Origin: Osedax fenrisi
Lineage: Eukaryota > Annelida > Polychaeta > Sabellida > Siboglinidae
Assembly: GCA_964019155.1 (NCBI GenBank)
Contig: OZ025243.1
Span: 87,802,445-87,866,444 of the forward strand
Direction of reading: 5' to 3'
DNA: 64,000 nucleotides
Shown here: one piece after another, positions 34,001 to 48,435 of the stretch
Layout of the letters: each line of letters begins with the position of its first letter
Numbering within the stretch: position 1 is the first letter of the stretch
Position numbers and translations under genes: made by a program
Notes under the pieces: model-generated
Seen by the model: the letters and a program-made list of their open reading frames with translations, nothing else
Told to the model about the DNA's origin: nothing
Database searches by the model: none

Positions 34001-37000
34001 ATACTAATTGTATGAGAGCGTATATACTAATTGTATAACAGCGTATATACTAATTGTATGAGAGCGTATATACTAATTGTATGAGAGCGTATATACTAAT
34101 TGTATGAGAGCGTATATACTAATTGTATGAGAGCGTATATACTAATTGTATGAGAGCGTATATACTAATTGTATGAGAGCGTATATACTAATTGTATAAC
34201 AGCGTATATACTAATTGTATAACAGCGTATATACTAATTGTATGAGAGCGTATATACTAATTGTATGAGAGCGTATATACTAATTGTATAACAGCGTATA
34301 TACTAATTGTATGAGAGCGTATATACTAATTGTATGAGAGCGTATATACTAATTGTATAACAGCGTATATACTAATTGTATAACAGCGTATATACTAATT
34401 GTATAACAGCGTATATACTAATTGTATGAGAGCGTATATACTAATTGTATGAGAGCGTATATACTAATTGTATGAGAGCGTATATACTAATTGTATGAGA
34501 GCGTATATACTAATTGTATAACAGCGTATATACTAATTGTATGAGAGCGTATATACTAATTGTATAACAGCGTATATACTAATTGTATAACAGCGTATAT
34601 ACTAATTGTATGAGAGCGTATATACTAATTGTATAACAGCGTATATACTAATTGTATGAGAGCGTGTATACTAATTGTATAACAGCGTATATACTAATTG
34701 TATGAGAGAGTATATACTAATTGTATGAGAGCGTATATACTAATTGTATGAGAGCGTATATACTAATTGTATAACAGCGTATATACTAATTGTATGAGAG
34801 CGTATATACTAATTGTAGAACAGCGTATATACTAATTGTATGAGAGCGTATATACTAATTGTATGAGAGCGTATATACTAATTGTATAACAGCGTATATA
34901 CTAATTGTATGAGAGCGTATATACTAATTGTATAACAGCGTATATACTAATTGTATGAGAGCGTATATACTAATTGTATAACAGCGTATATACTAATTGT
35001 ATAACAGCGTATATACTAATTGTATGAGAGCGTATATACTAATTGTATAACAGCGTATATACTAATTGTATGAGAGCGTATATACTAATTGTATAACAGC
35101 GTATATACTAATTGTATGAGAGCGTATATACTAATTGTATGAGAGCGTATATACTAATTGTATGAGAGCGTATATACTAATTGTATAACAGCGTATATAC
35201 TAATTGTATGAGAGCGTATATACTAATTGTATAACAGCGTATATACTAATTGTATAACAGCGTATATACTAATTGTATGAGAGCGTATATACTAATTGTA
35301 TAACAGCGTATATACTAATTGTATGAGAGCGTATATACTAATTGTATAACAGCGTATATACTAATTGTATGAGAGCGTATATACTAATTGTATGAGAGCG
35401 TATATACTAATTGTATGAGAGCGTATATACTAATTGTATAACAGCGTATATACTAATTGTATGAGAGCGTATATACTAATTGTATAACAGCGTATATACT
35501 AATTGTATGAGAGCGTGTATACTAATTGTATGAGAGCGTATATACTAATTGTATGAGAGCGTATATACTAATTGTATAACAGCGTATATACTAATTGTAT
35601 AACAGCGTATATACTAATTGTATGAGAGCGTATATACTAATTGTATGAGAGCGTATATACTAATTGTATGAGAGCGTATATACTAATTGTATAACAGCGT
35701 ATATACTAATTGTATGAGAGCGTATATACTAATTGTATGACAGCGTATATACTAATTGTATAACAGCGTATATACTAATTGTATGAGAGCGTATATACTA
35801 ATTGTATAACAGCGTATATACTAATTGTATGAGAGCGTATATACTAATTGTATGAGAGCGTATATACTAATTGTATGAGAGCGTATATACTAATTGTATA
35901 ACAGCGTATATACTAATTGTATGAGAGCGTATATACTAATTGTATGAGAGCGTATATACTAATTGTATGAGAGCGTATATACTAATTGTATGAGAGAGTG
36001 TATACTAATTGTATGAGAGCGTATATACTAATTGTATAACAACGTATATACTAATTGTATGAGAGCGTATATACTAATTGTATAACAGCGTATATACTAA
36101 TTGTATGAGAGCGTATATACTAATTGTATAACAGCGTATATACTAATTGTATGAGAGCGTGTATACTAATTGTATAACAGCGTGTATACTAATTGTATGA
36201 GAGCGTATATACTAATTGTATAACAGCGTATATACTAATTGTATAACAGCGTATATACTAATTGTATGATAGCGTATATACTAATTGTATAACAGCGTAT
36301 ATACTAATTGTATAACAGCGTATATACTAATTGTATGAGAGCGTATATACTAATTGTATGAGAGCGTATATACTAATTGTATGAGAGCGTATATACTAAT
36401 TGTATGAGAGCGTATATACTAATTGTATGAGAGCGTATATACTAATTGTATAACAGCGTATATACTAATTGTATGAGAGCGTATATACTAATTGTATGAG
36501 AGCGTATATACTAATTGTATGAGAGCGTATATACTAATTGTATAACAGCGTATATACTAATTGTATGAGAGCGTATATACTAATTGTATGAGAGCGTATA
36601 TACTAATTGTATAACAGCGTATATACTAATTGTATGAGAGCGTATATACTAATTGTATGATAGCGTATATACTAATTGTATAACAGCGTATATACTAATT
36701 GTATGAGAGCGTATATACTAATTGTATAACAGCGTATATACTAATTGTATGAGAGCGTATATACTAATTGTATGAGAGCGTATATACTAATTGTATGAGA
36801 GCGTATATACTAATTGTATGAGAGCGTATATACTAATTGTATGAGAGCGTATATACTAATTGTATGAGAGCGTATATACTAATTGTATGAGAGCGTATAT
36901 ACTAATTGTATAACAGCGTATATACTAATTGTATAACAGCGTATATACTAATTGTATGATAGCGTATATACTAATTGTATAACAGCGTATATACTAATTG

Positions 37001-40000
37001 TATGAGAGCGTATATACTAATTGTATAACAGCGTATATACTAATTGTATGAGAGCGTATATACTAATTGTATAACAGCGTATATACTAATTGTATAACAG
37101 CGTATATACTAATTGTATAACAGCGTATATACTAATTGTATAACAGCGTATATACTAATTGTATGAGAGCGTATATACTAATTGTATGAGAGCGTATATA
37201 CTAATTGTATGAGAGCGTATATACTAATTGTATGAGAGCGTATATACTAATTGTATAACAGCGTATATACTAATTGTATGAGAGCGTATATACTAATTGT
37301 ATGAGAGCGTATATACTAATTGTATGAGAGCGTATATACTAATTGTATGAGAGCGTATATACTAATTGTATGAGAGCGTATATACTAATTGTATAACAGC
37401 GTGTATACTAATTGTATGAGAGCGTATATACTAATTGTATGAGAGCGTATATACTAATTGTATAACAGCGTATATACTAATTGTATGAGAGCGTATATAC
37501 TAATTGTATGAGAGCGTATATACTAATTGTATGAGAGCGTATATACTAATTGTATGAGAGCGTATATACTAATTGTATAACAGCGTATATACTAATTGTA
37601 TAACAGCGTATATACTAATTGTATGATAGCGTATATACTAATTGTATAACAGCGTATATACTAATTGTATGAGAGCGTATATACTAATTGTATAACAGCG
37701 TATATACTAATTGTATGAGAGCGTATATACTAATTGTATAACAGCGTATATACTAATTGTATAACAGCGTATATACTAATTGTATAACAGCGTATATACT
37801 AATTGTATGAGAGCGTATATACTAATTGTATGAGAGCGTATATACTAATTGTATGAGAGCGTATATACTAATTGTATGAGAGCGTATATACTAATTGTAT
37901 AACAGCGTATATACTAATTGTATGAGAGCGTATATACTAATTGTATGAGAGCGTATATACTAATTGTATAACAGCGTATATACTAATTGTATGAGAGCGT
38001 ATATACTAATTGTATAACAGCGTATATACTAATTGTATGAGAGCGTGTATACTAATTGTATGAGAGCGTATATACTAATTGTATGAGAGCGTATATACTA
38101 ATTGTATAACAGCGTATATACTAATTGTATGAGAGCGTATATACTAATTGTATGAGAGCGTATATACTAATTGTATAACAGCGTGTATACTAATTGTATG
38201 AGAGCGTATATACTAATTGTATGAGAGCGTATATACTAATTGTATGAGAGCGTATATACTAATTGTATGAGAGCGTATATACTAATTGTATGAGAGCGTA
38301 TATACTAATTGTATGACAGCGTATATACTAATTGTATGAGAGCGTATATACTAATTGTATAACAGCGTATATACTAATTGTATGAGAGCGTATATACTAA
38401 TTGTATAACAGCGTATATACTAATTGTATGAGAGCGTATATACTAATTGTATGAGAGCGTATATACTAATTGTATGAGAGCGTATATACTAATTGTATGA
38501 GAGCGTATATACTAATTGTATAACAGCGTATATACTAATTGTATAACAGCGTATATACTAATTGTATAACAGCGTATATACTAATTGTATGAGAGCGTAT
38601 ATACTAATTGTATGAGAGCGTATATACTAATTGTATAACAGCGTATATACTAATTGTATGAGAGCGTATATACTAATTGTATGAGAGCGTATATACTAAT
38701 TGTATGAGAGCGTATATACTAATTGTATGAGAGCGTGTATACTAATTGTATAACAGCGTATATACTAATTTTATAACAGCGTATATACTAATTGTATGAG
38801 AGCGTATATACTAATTGTATAACAGCGTATATACTAATTGTATGAGAGCGTATATACTAATTGTATGAGAGCGTATATACTAATTGTATGAGAGCGTATA
38901 TACTAATTGTATGAGAGCGTATATACTAATTGTATGAGAGCGTATATACTAATTGTATGAGAGCGTATATACTAATTGTATGAGAGCGTATATACTAATT
39001 GTATAACAGCGTATATACTAATTGTATGAGAGCGTATATACTAATTGTATAACAGCGTATATACTAATTGTATGAGAGCGTATATACTAATTGTATGAGA
39101 GCGTATATACTAATTGTATAACAGCGTATATACTAATTGTATGAGAGCGTATATACTAATTGTATGAGAGCGTATATACTAATTGTATGAGAGCGTATAT
39201 ACTAATTGTATAACAGCGTGTATACTAATTGTATGAGAGCGTATATACTAATTGTATGAGAGCGTATATACTAATTGTATGAGAGCGTATATACTAATTG
39301 TATGAGAGCGTATATACTAATTGTATGAGAGCGTATATACTAATTGTATAACAGCGTATATACTAATTGTATAACAGCGTATATACTAATTGTATGAGAG
39401 CGTATATACTAATTGTATGAGAGCGTATATACTAATTGTATGAGAGCGTATATACTAATTGTATGAGAGCGTATATACTAATTGTATGAGAGCGTATATA
39501 CTAATTGTATGAGAGCGTATATACTAATTGTATGAGAGCGTATATACTAATTGTATAACAGCGTATATACTAATTGTATGAGAGAGTATATACTAATTGT
39601 ATGAGATCGTATATACTAATTGTATAACAGCGTATATACTAATTGTATGAGAGCGTATATACTAATTGTATGAGAGCGTATATACTAATTGTATGAGAGC
39701 GTATATACTAATTGTATGAGAGCGTATATACTAATTGTATGAGAGCGTATATACTAATTGTATGAGAGCGTATATACTAATTGTATAACAGCGTATATAC
39801 TAATTGTATGAGAGCGTATATACTAATTGTATGAGAGCGTATATACTAATTGTATAACAGCGTATATACTAATTGTATGAGAGCGTATATACTAATTGTA
39901 TAACAGCGTATATACTAATTGTATAACAGCGTATATACTAATTGTATAACAGCGTATATACTAATTGTATGAGAGCGTATATACTAATTGTATGAGAGCG

Positions 40001-40138
40001 TATATACTAATTGTATGAGAGCGTATATACTAATTGTATGAGAGCGTATATACTAATTGTATAACAGCGTATATACTAATTGTATGAGAGCGTATATACT
40101 AATTGTATGAGAGCGTATATACTAATTGTATGAGAGCG

Positions 40139-40140
40139 TA
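40139..40140. repeat. Left TA target-site duplication of the 19.35-kb element
   Basis: The satellite unit is cut after GCGTA. The same TA recurs at 59491-59492 at the other end, and removing one copy rebuilds GCGTATATAC. Confidence 0.9.
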
Positions 40141-40162
40141 CACAGTTAGAAAAATATGGTAC
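40141..40162. repeat. Left terminal inverted repeat
   Basis: CACAGTTAGAAAAATATGGTAC pairs in inverted orientation with 59470-59490. The only difference is one extra A in the A-run. Confidence 0.88.
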
Positions 40163-40251
40163 TAGAGGGTGTTTGAAAAGGATACAGTCGTTGTCCCCCA
40201 GATGCCACATATATGTGGCTTTTTGAGAATGACCTACGGGACCATAGCTTT
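40163..40251. other. Left-end spacer with a 16-bp perfect palindrome
   Basis: GCCACATATATGTGGC at 40204-40219 is a perfect palindrome. The following TTTGAGAATGACCT, and ACCATA after it, resemble in direct orientation TTTGAGAATCACCT...ACCATA at the right end (59452-59477). No gene is present; the short open frame on the minus strand across this region is not convincing. Confidence 0.6.
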
Positions 40252-40990
40252 GTTCCATTTGAAAACGAGCTCATGTACCATTTGAAAATGGCTAATGTAC
40301 CATTTGAAAACGAGCTCATGTACCATTTGAAAAGGGCTCATGTACCATTTGAAAACGAGCTAATGTACCATTTGATAACGAGCTCATGTACCATTTGAAA
40401 ACGAGCTCATGTACCATTTGAAAACGAGCTATTGTACCATTTGAAAACGAGCTATTGTACCATTTGAAAACGAGCTCATGTACCATTTGAAAACGAGCTA
40501 ATGTACCATTTGAAAAAGAGCTCATGTACCATTTGAAAACGAGCTAATGTACCATTTGAAAACGAGCTCGTGTACCATATGAAAACGAGCTCATGTACCA
40601 TTTGAAAACGAGCTCATGTACCATTTGAAAACGAGCTATTGTACCATTTGAAAACGAGCTATTGTACCATTTGAAAACGAGCTCATGTACCATTTGAAAA
40701 CGAGCTATTGTACCATTTGAAAACGAGCTAATGTACCATTTGAAAACGAGCTCATGTACCATTTGAAAACGAGCTCATGTACCATTTGAAAACGAGCTAT
40801 TGTACCATTTGAAAACGAGCTATTGTACCATTTGAACAAGGGCTAATGTACCATTTGAAAACAAGCTAAAGTACCATCTGGATAAAGGCTAATGTACCAT
40901 TTGAAAACTAACTAAAGTACCATCTGAACAAGGGCTAATGTAACATCTGAACTAGGGTTAATGTTCCATTTTAAAACGAGCTAATATACC
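40252..40990. repeat. Left subterminal 23-bp array (about 32 units)
   Basis: The unit is GTACCATTTGAAAACGAGCT plus a 3-bp slot, usually CAT, AAT or ATT, occasionally CGT or AAA. A few units are 22 bp. Units are uniform from the outer end to about 40830, then decay inward into forms such as GTACCATCTGAACAAGGGCT. There they partly alternate with an ACTAACT-type unit to give a 46-bp dimer. Open frames on both strands here only read the repeat and are not genes. Position and repetition suggest subterminal binding sites of the element, by analogy with other DNA transposons. Confidence 0.95.
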
Positions 40991-41129
40991 TACAATAAGC
41001 AAGTGCAGCATTAGAAAATTGTTTATTGTAATATTTTATATCTGGAACCAGTTACAATATTTAATATATACTATATAAACAATAATATATAATAGTAATA
41101 TCTATTATATAAAAGAAAGTCTATTTAAT
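40991..41129. other. AT-rich spacer, nothing recognised
   Basis: The sequence lies between the left subterminal array and the AT/GT microsatellite. I see no open frame or motif. Confidence 0.5.
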
Positions 41130-41166
<37 letters not shown>

Positions 41167-41167
41167 A
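41130..41167. repeat. Compound (AT)n(GT)n microsatellite
   Basis: About 11 AT dinucleotides run straight into about 7 GT dinucleotides, immediately before the start of the Helitron-like block. Confidence 0.9.
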
Positions 41168-43660
41168 TCTGGTGAGGTAACTCGAGAACCGGGGTACGTC
41201 GCGAAAATATTTTATACCCGATCTTAATAAATTTGCAACAGTATGGTCTTGGTCCGGAAAATTTTTTGAATTTTTTGAGTTTTTTTTAAATATTTTTAAA
41301 CATTTTTTTGAAATTTTTTTAAAATATATTTTGTAATATTATTTATATTTTTTGTATTTTAAAAAATATTATTTGAAATAATTTTTTATATTTTTCAACT
41401 ATTCGTTGAAATATTATTATTTTAAGATATAATTAAAATATTATAATTATATAATAAATATATAAATATTATAAGATATAATAATATACTTTTTAAAATA
41501 TTTGTAGAACATTTATAAAAAATATATTTTGTAATATTTGGAAATATTTGTTGTATACTAGGAATACAGAATCAGGAATAACTATAATTAATAAATAATA
41601 GATAGGCAAACAATCAAAAATCGATCAACGCAGGGTGCGGTTTGGGTTTTCGATATTTATTAAGTACTATTTTGTAATATTGGAAATATGTGTTGTATTT
41701 TTTTAAATATTATTTGAAATATTTTTGAAATATTTTTCCACTAATTTTTGAGATATTAATATTTGTATAAATTTGTTTGAATTTTAGCAACAATTTATGT
41801 TATTGTATATGAAAAGCAGAATCATGAATAGCCATAAATAATAAATAATAGATAGGTAAGCTATGAAACAACGAGTAAAGCAAAGTTGGGTACGGCAAGA
41901 AATTCCAAATCAGGAATAGTTATAATTAATAAATGATAGATAGGCAAATAATAAAAAACCGAGCAACGCCGATTTGGAACTGTTTGGGTTTAGGTTTTCA
42001 ACATATTTTGGAATATTTGAAATATCTGTTGTATTTTTTGAAATATTTTTTATCTAATTTTTTAAATATTAAAAAAAATATGTTTCTACATATGTTTAAT
42101 TTTATTTAATTGTATATACTAGAAATGTAGGATCAGGAATAGCTCTAATTAATAAATAATAAATAGGCAAACAATCAAAAACCGATAAATGTCGAGTCGA
42201 GTACTGTTTGGATTTGGGTTTAGGTTTGAGTTTTCGACATTTTTTTAAAACATATTTTGTAATATTTTAAATATTTTTTGTATTTGTTAGCAATTATATA
42301 TTTTAGAATAATCAGGAATAGCTATAATTAATAAAAATAAATAGTCAAACAATCAAAAACCTAGCAACGCCGGGTAGGGTATGACTGCTAATATGTTGAA
42401 ATATTTTTTATATTTAAAAAATATTTTTAGACACTTTTTAAAAATATATTTTATAATATTTTAAAGTATTTTTGTATTTTTGTATTTTAACAAAATATTT
42501 TACGAATAAGTCTTAAAAAGAACAACGCTAGATCTACATCGGATACAGTTAGATTTATTAAATATTAGTTAGAAGACAACAATTAAAGAATAGCTATGCA
42601 TAATTAGGAATAACTATAATTAATAATTGATAGGCAAATAATAAAAAAACGAGCAACGTCGGGTTGGGTTCGGCAAACAATTCTAAATCAGGAATAGTTA
42701 TAATTAATAAAGTATAGATAGGCATATAATTAAAAACCGATCAACGCCGTTTTGGGACGGTTTGGGTTTGGGTTTTCAACATATTTTGTAATATTTGAAA
42801 TATTTGTTGTATTTTTTAAAATATTTTTTGAAATATTTGTTCACTAATTTTTTAAATATTATAAACAATATTTTTCTATATTTGTTTGTATTTTAAATAA
42901 ACTTTATTTAATTGTATATACTAGAAATATAGAATCAGAAATTGCCCTAATTAATAAATAATAAATAATAGATAGGCAAACAAACAAAAACCAAGAAATG
43001 CCGGGTCGGGTATGGTTTGTTTTTAAAACATATTTTGTAATATTTTATATATTTTTTTGCAATTTTTAGCAATTATATATTTTAGAATAATCAGGAATAG
43101 CTATAATTAATAAAAAAAATTAATAGGCATTAAAAATCAGGTATGGCTACTAATATGTTGAAATATTTTTTATATTTCTTAAAATATTTTTAAACACTTT
43201 TTAAAAATATATTTTGTAATATTTTAAATTATTATTTGTAATCTTACCAAATATTTTACAAATAATCTTAAAAACGAACAACGCTGAGTCTACATCGGAT
43301 ACAGTTAGAATTAGTAAATATTAGTTAGAAGAAAACAATTAAATATTAGCTAAGTATAATCAGGAATAGCTACAATTAATAGGCAAATAATCAAAAACCT
43401 AGCAACGCAGGGTAGTGTACGGTTTGTGTTTGGGTTTAGGTTTGGGTTTTAGACATTTTTTTAAAACATATTTTTTAATATTTGAAATATTTGTTGTATT
43501 TTTTAACATATTATTTGAAAATGTTTTCTACTTTGTTTTGTATGTCAGCTAACATTTATTTTATTATATATATCAATTAAGAATCAGGAATAGCTATAAT
43601 TAATATATAATATATAGGAAAATAATCAAAACCGAGCAACGCCGGGTCGGGTACGGCTAG
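41168..43660 (+). mobile_element. Degenerate repeat block, candidate non-autonomous Helitron concatemer
   Basis: The block opens with TCTGGTGAGGTAACTCGAG and closes with GCCGGGTCGGGTACGGCTAG followed by T. A 5' TC, a 3' CTAG and an A-T insertion site fit Helitrons, which move by rolling-circle replication and leave no target duplication; GCCG and CGGC near the end could pair. Inside, an anchor similar to ATCAGGAATAGCTATAATTA, followed by GATAGGCAAA and AGCAACGCCGGGT-like DNA, recurs about 11 times (41571, 41821, 41909, 42132, 42311, 42602, 42687, 42934, 43090, 43359, 43583). The spacing pattern 88-223-179-291 is echoed by 85-247-156-269, and the motif TCTACATCGGATACAGTTAG recurs about 755 bp apart (42533, 43288). 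This indicates a larger ~760-780-bp unit duplicated once. No coding capacity is seen. The family assignment is an inference; the repeats are seen directly. Confidence 0.5.
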
Positions 43661-45214
43661 TATATGTATATAATTAAATAATTAGATAATGAATGAAATA
43701 AGATATATTAATTTGTATATATATTTTTTTTATTAAATTTAACAATTTTGTAGTTTTAAATTCTATACAAATTTAATTATTTATAAAATACATGTATTAT
43801 AAATATTAGATGGGTATTTAATGTTAAACAATTGGTATATGATAAAATATACATTAAAGGCATATCATTAAAGGCATTAAATAAATCATTATTTATATAA
43901 ATGATTTGATTCTCACATATTATTGTGCACTGTCCATCTCTCCAAAATATCATTGGAGCTTTAGTAATACCCTGTGTAAAAGAAATATTGATTAATATAT
44001 ATATATATATATATATATAAAATCTCTAATTATATGTTCTAGATAATAAATAAATATTGAAAATATAACATATAATACAGTAGAAAATATAAGTGTTTAC
44101 ACTTTAAAAAGTGTGCCCGAAAAACGGCACAGATATCGAAAGTGTGTCCAAATCTACGACCACCTATCCAGATGGGCACAGAGTGTGCCCAAACATTCTG
44201 ATTAAAGGGCACAGATAAAGGCACATATATTTACCGTGTAAAACCAAAAGTATGCCTATTTTATAATAAATAAGTACATTCACCAATGATTATACTATAA
44301 TATTTAGTAAACATTTAAAATTAACAGAATAAATTTTTTAGTAGAAACATGGCGGGATCTGAATATAGAATGTTTATTTGATAATAAAAAGCTAAAATAG
44401 CTACTATATCAGATCTCGTCATAACAAAAAAGGATGGCAAAGAAATAGCGAACAAATTCGCCGAAATATAAAGGGATTAACATTAAACGGCGAATTTAAA
44501 AGAGTTAGTATTATTTTGTATTAATTATAAAACTTCGTGATTGATTTAATAATTATATATTAACTATAATTTATCAAACTATTAATATTGAAACCTAACC
44601 ATTGAAGTAATAATTATATATGAACTATAATTTATATATAATATTCTATCACACATTTGTGAAGTGATTCGCGTATAATTATTATAATAATAAAATATTA
44701 CAAATATATTACGAATATTATATTCAATATATACATAATTTATTTAACTGATTTGAATTAATATTAATAATAATAATAATAATAATACTAATTGTTGATA
44801 ACAATCCTAGTTTGTAATTAATCTAATTATAATAGTTGTTACAACATTTTATTTCAATATTTTGATGAAGTAGAGAAAATTACAACAAAAAGTAGTAGTT
44901 TTATAATCGTGCGTTAACGATTATTTCGATCGTTGTTAATTAAATACTTATAGAAACTACAATACATTACACAATAATTATTATAATACTATTACAAAAC
45001 TAGTTTTTACATTGTAAATTAGTTTAAATAAATTGTGGGATATAGGTAGGAATATAATGAATAAATATTAAAATTTATATATTTCTTTAAAGAAATAAAT
45101 ACACAAATACAACATAAAGTATATTTATTAATTTAATTGTTTTAACATAACATATATTATATTTTTATATAATACATAAATCCCTATAATTATATTTAAA
45201 CTCCGGTTTAAACC

Positions 45215-45245
<31 letters not shown>

Positions 45246-45287
45246 TATGAAATATTTATAATTTACAAAAATATTTATTAAATTATT
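43661..45287. other. AT-rich DNA with small hairpins and microsatellites, no gene
   Basis: Dinucleotide (AT)n runs lie near 43995-44019 and 45219-45245. GGGCACA-GAG-TGTGCCC at 44174-44190 is a perfect short hairpin within a cluster of GTGTGCCC-like words (44110-44225). AAATTCGCCG at 44454-44463 pairs perfectly with CGGCGAATTT at 44488-44497. CGGTTTAAACCG at 45204-45215 is a perfect palindrome. The 61-residue open frame on the minus strand at 44039-44224 has no recognisable domain and lies in these repeats. Otherwise I see nothing. Confidence 0.6.
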
Positions 45288-47045
45288 TAATATATATAGC
45301 TTTATACCAGCTTATATAATTATTTTATAATATATGAATATATTTAATATATAGCTAGTAATATTATAATTTATATGTACTAATTTATTATAATTTATAT
45401 GATATAATAAACTTATGGTGATAAATGTTACAATTTAAAATGTTATCGTGGTTTTTTAAATTTGACTTTTCATGATTTCAATTGTATAGCTGTATACCAG
45501 CTTATATAATTATTTTATAATATAATTATATATTTAATAAATAGTTAGTTATATTATAATTTATATGTACTAATTTATTATAATTTATATGATATAATAA
45601 ACTTATGGTGATAAATGTTACAATTTAAAATGTTATCGTGGTTTTTTAAATTTGACTTTTCATGATTTCAATTGTATAGCTGTATACCAGCTTATATAAT
45701 TATTTTATAATATAATTATATATTTAATAAATAGTTAGTTATATTATAATTTATATGTACTAATTTATTATAATTTATATGATATAATAAACTTATGGTG
45801 ATAAATGTTACAATTTAAAATGTTATCGTGGTTTTTTTAATACTACTTTTCATGATTTCAATTGTATAGCTGTATACCAGCTTATATAATTATTTTATAA
45901 TATATTTATATATTTAATAAATATTTAGTTATATTATAATTTATATGTACTAATTTATTATAATTTATATGATATAATAAACTTATGGTGATAAATGTTA
46001 CAATTTAAAATGTTATCGTGGTTTTTTAAATTTGACTTTTCATGATTTCAATTGTATAGCTGTATACCAGCTTATATAATTATTTTATAATATAATTATA
46101 TATTTAATAAATAGTTAGTTATATTATAATTTATATGTACTAATTTATTATAATTTATATGATATAATAAACTTATGGTGATAAATGTTACAATTTAAAA
46201 TGTTATCGTGGTTTTTTAAATTTGACTTTTCATGATTTCAATTGTATAGCTGTATACCAGCTTATATAATTATTTTATAATATAATTATATATTTAATAA
46301 ATAGTTAGTTATATTATAATTTATATGTACTAATTTATTATAATTTATATGATATAATAAACTTATGGTGATAAATGTTACAATTTAAAATGTTATCGTG
46401 GTTTTTTTAATACTACTTTTCATGATTTCAATTGTATAGCTGTATACCAGCTTATATAATTATTTTATAATATATTTATATATTTAATAAATATTTAGTT
46501 ATATTATAATTTATATGTACTAATTTATTATAATTTATATGATATAATAAACTTATGGTGTAAATGTTACAATTTAAAATGTTATCGTGGTTTTTTAAAT
46601 TCTACTTTTCATGATTTCAATTGTATAGCTGTATACCAGCTTATATAATTATTTTATAATATATTTATATATTTAATAAATATTTAGTTATATTATAATT
46701 TATATGTACTAATTTATTATAATTTATATGATATAATAAACTTATGGTGTAAATGTTACAATTTAAAATGTTATCGTGGTTTTTTAAATTCTACTTTTCA
46801 TGATTTCAATTGTATAGCTGTATACCAGCTTATATAATTATTTTATAATATATGAATATATTTAATATATAGCTAGTTATATTATAATTTATATGTACTA
46901 ATTTATTATAATTTATATGATATAATAAACTTATGGTGATAAATGTTACAATTTAAAATGTTATCGTGGTTTTTTAAATTATACTTTTCATGATTTCAAT
47001 TGTATAGCTGTATACCAGCTTATATAATTATTTATTATGATATAT
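45288..47045. repeat. 190-bp tandem repeat, about 9 units
   Basis: The landmark TGTATACCAGCTTATATAAT recurs at 45491, 45681, 45871, 46061, 46251, 46441, 46630, 46819 and 47009, i.e. every 189-190 bp; a diverged first unit starts near 45297. Units differ near their ends (TTTGACTTTT, TACTACTTTT, TTCTACTTTT). The order of these variants shows that the two-unit block ending at ~45840 was copied again to end at ~46410, a 570-bp (three-unit) higher-order step. The array is AT-rich and non-coding. Confidence 0.95.
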
Positions 47046-47287
47046 TTATATTAGTTTTATTCATAAAATAATTAATTTTTGAATGTTTTATAGCAAAGAT
47101 ATCATTGGTGTATCTTGACAACTAAAGAAAAGTGATAAAGCAGAATTGATACAAGTTTAGTATATTTAATTTTAAATTAAATTTACATGTATCTGTCATT
47201 AATTTATTATTGTTTTATAGCTGGATTATAAGTGATACATCTTCAATATCAAGATGACTAAAGAAAAGAGAAAGAAAAAAAATTGAT
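47046..47287. other. AT-rich spacer with two diverged copies of an exon-like segment
   Basis: TTTTATAG followed by GATACATC- or GTGTATC-like DNA and then GACTAAAGAAAAG or CAACTAAAGAAAAG occurs twice (about 47088-47140 and 47213-47265). TTTTATAG resembles a splice acceptor, but no open frame supports an exon. It may be an older local duplication. Confidence 0.35.
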
Positions 47288-48427
47288 CAAACAAACATAT
47301 TGTTATCTAGAATTCCTTGGAGTATTAAGTATATATATAAATGATAATTATCTCAAAAATCGTTAAAAAAAATGTTATATAATTATTAAAACCTTTTTAT
47401 GTTGGAAATTATTATACATAATGTTTAGTATATGATGTAAATATGAGGAGTATATTTATATAAAGAATAGATAAGTCATATTACAGTCACACACACAGTT
47501 GCTCTCTGAACGACATTTAATACATTATTTTAATAATAATTAATTATATTTTAAAGTAAAATAATTTGTGAAAAACAAATGAAATGAGAACACCCCTTAA
47601 TAATAATAATTATAGACATTAATTGAATATTAACATTATATTTATCTGAAATCGTGTTATCCTCTTCATCTGAAGATGTCGATGTGATTCTTAGTATCTT
47701 GTATCTGTATAACATAATTAAGATAATAATTTAACATTATATTTATATATATATTTGTTGATAATAAAGAGTATAAAACATATTGTTATCTAGAATTCCT
47801 AGGAGAATTAGGTATATATATATATAAATGATAATTATCTCAAAAAATGTTATATAATTATTAAAACCTTTTTATGTTGGTAATTATTATACACAATGTT
47901 TAGTATATGATGTAAATATAAGGAGTATGTTTATATAAAAAATAGATAAGTCAATTACAATCACACACATTTAATACATTATTTTAATAATAATTAATTA
48001 TATTTTAAAGTAAAATAATTTGTGAAAAACAAATGAAATAAGCACACCCCTTAATAATAATAATTATAGACATTAATTGAATATTAACATTATATTTATC
48101 TGAAATTGTGTTATCCTCTTCATCTGAAATGTCGATGTGATTCTGAGTATCTTGTATCTGTATAACATAATTAAGATAATAATTTAACATTATATTTATA
48201 TATATATATTTGTTGATAATAAAGAGTATAAAACATATTGTTATCTAGAATTCCTAGGAGTAGGTTTTCCTATTAGGTATATATATATAAATGATAATTA
48301 TCTCAAAAAATGTTATATAATTATTAAAACCTTTTTATGTTGGTAATTATTATACATAATGTTTAGTATATGATGTAAATATAAGGAGTATGTTTATATA
48401 AAAAATAGATAAGTCACATTACAATCA

Positions 48428-48435
48428 CACACATT
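48428..48435. repeat. Left 8-bp target duplication CACACATT of the hAT-type MITE
   Basis: CACACATT is repeated at 49114-49121. The uninterrupted repeat units carry this sequence only once. Confidence 0.93.

Noticed and set aside
40076..40762. Four short open frames in and around the left subterminal array
   Set aside because: They read the tandem repeat or its edge in different frames; the peptides are periodic repeats with no recognisable domain.
44039..44224. 61-residue minus-strand frame
   Set aside because: It has no start context or domain, and it lies in a cluster of GTGTGCCC repeats and a hairpin.
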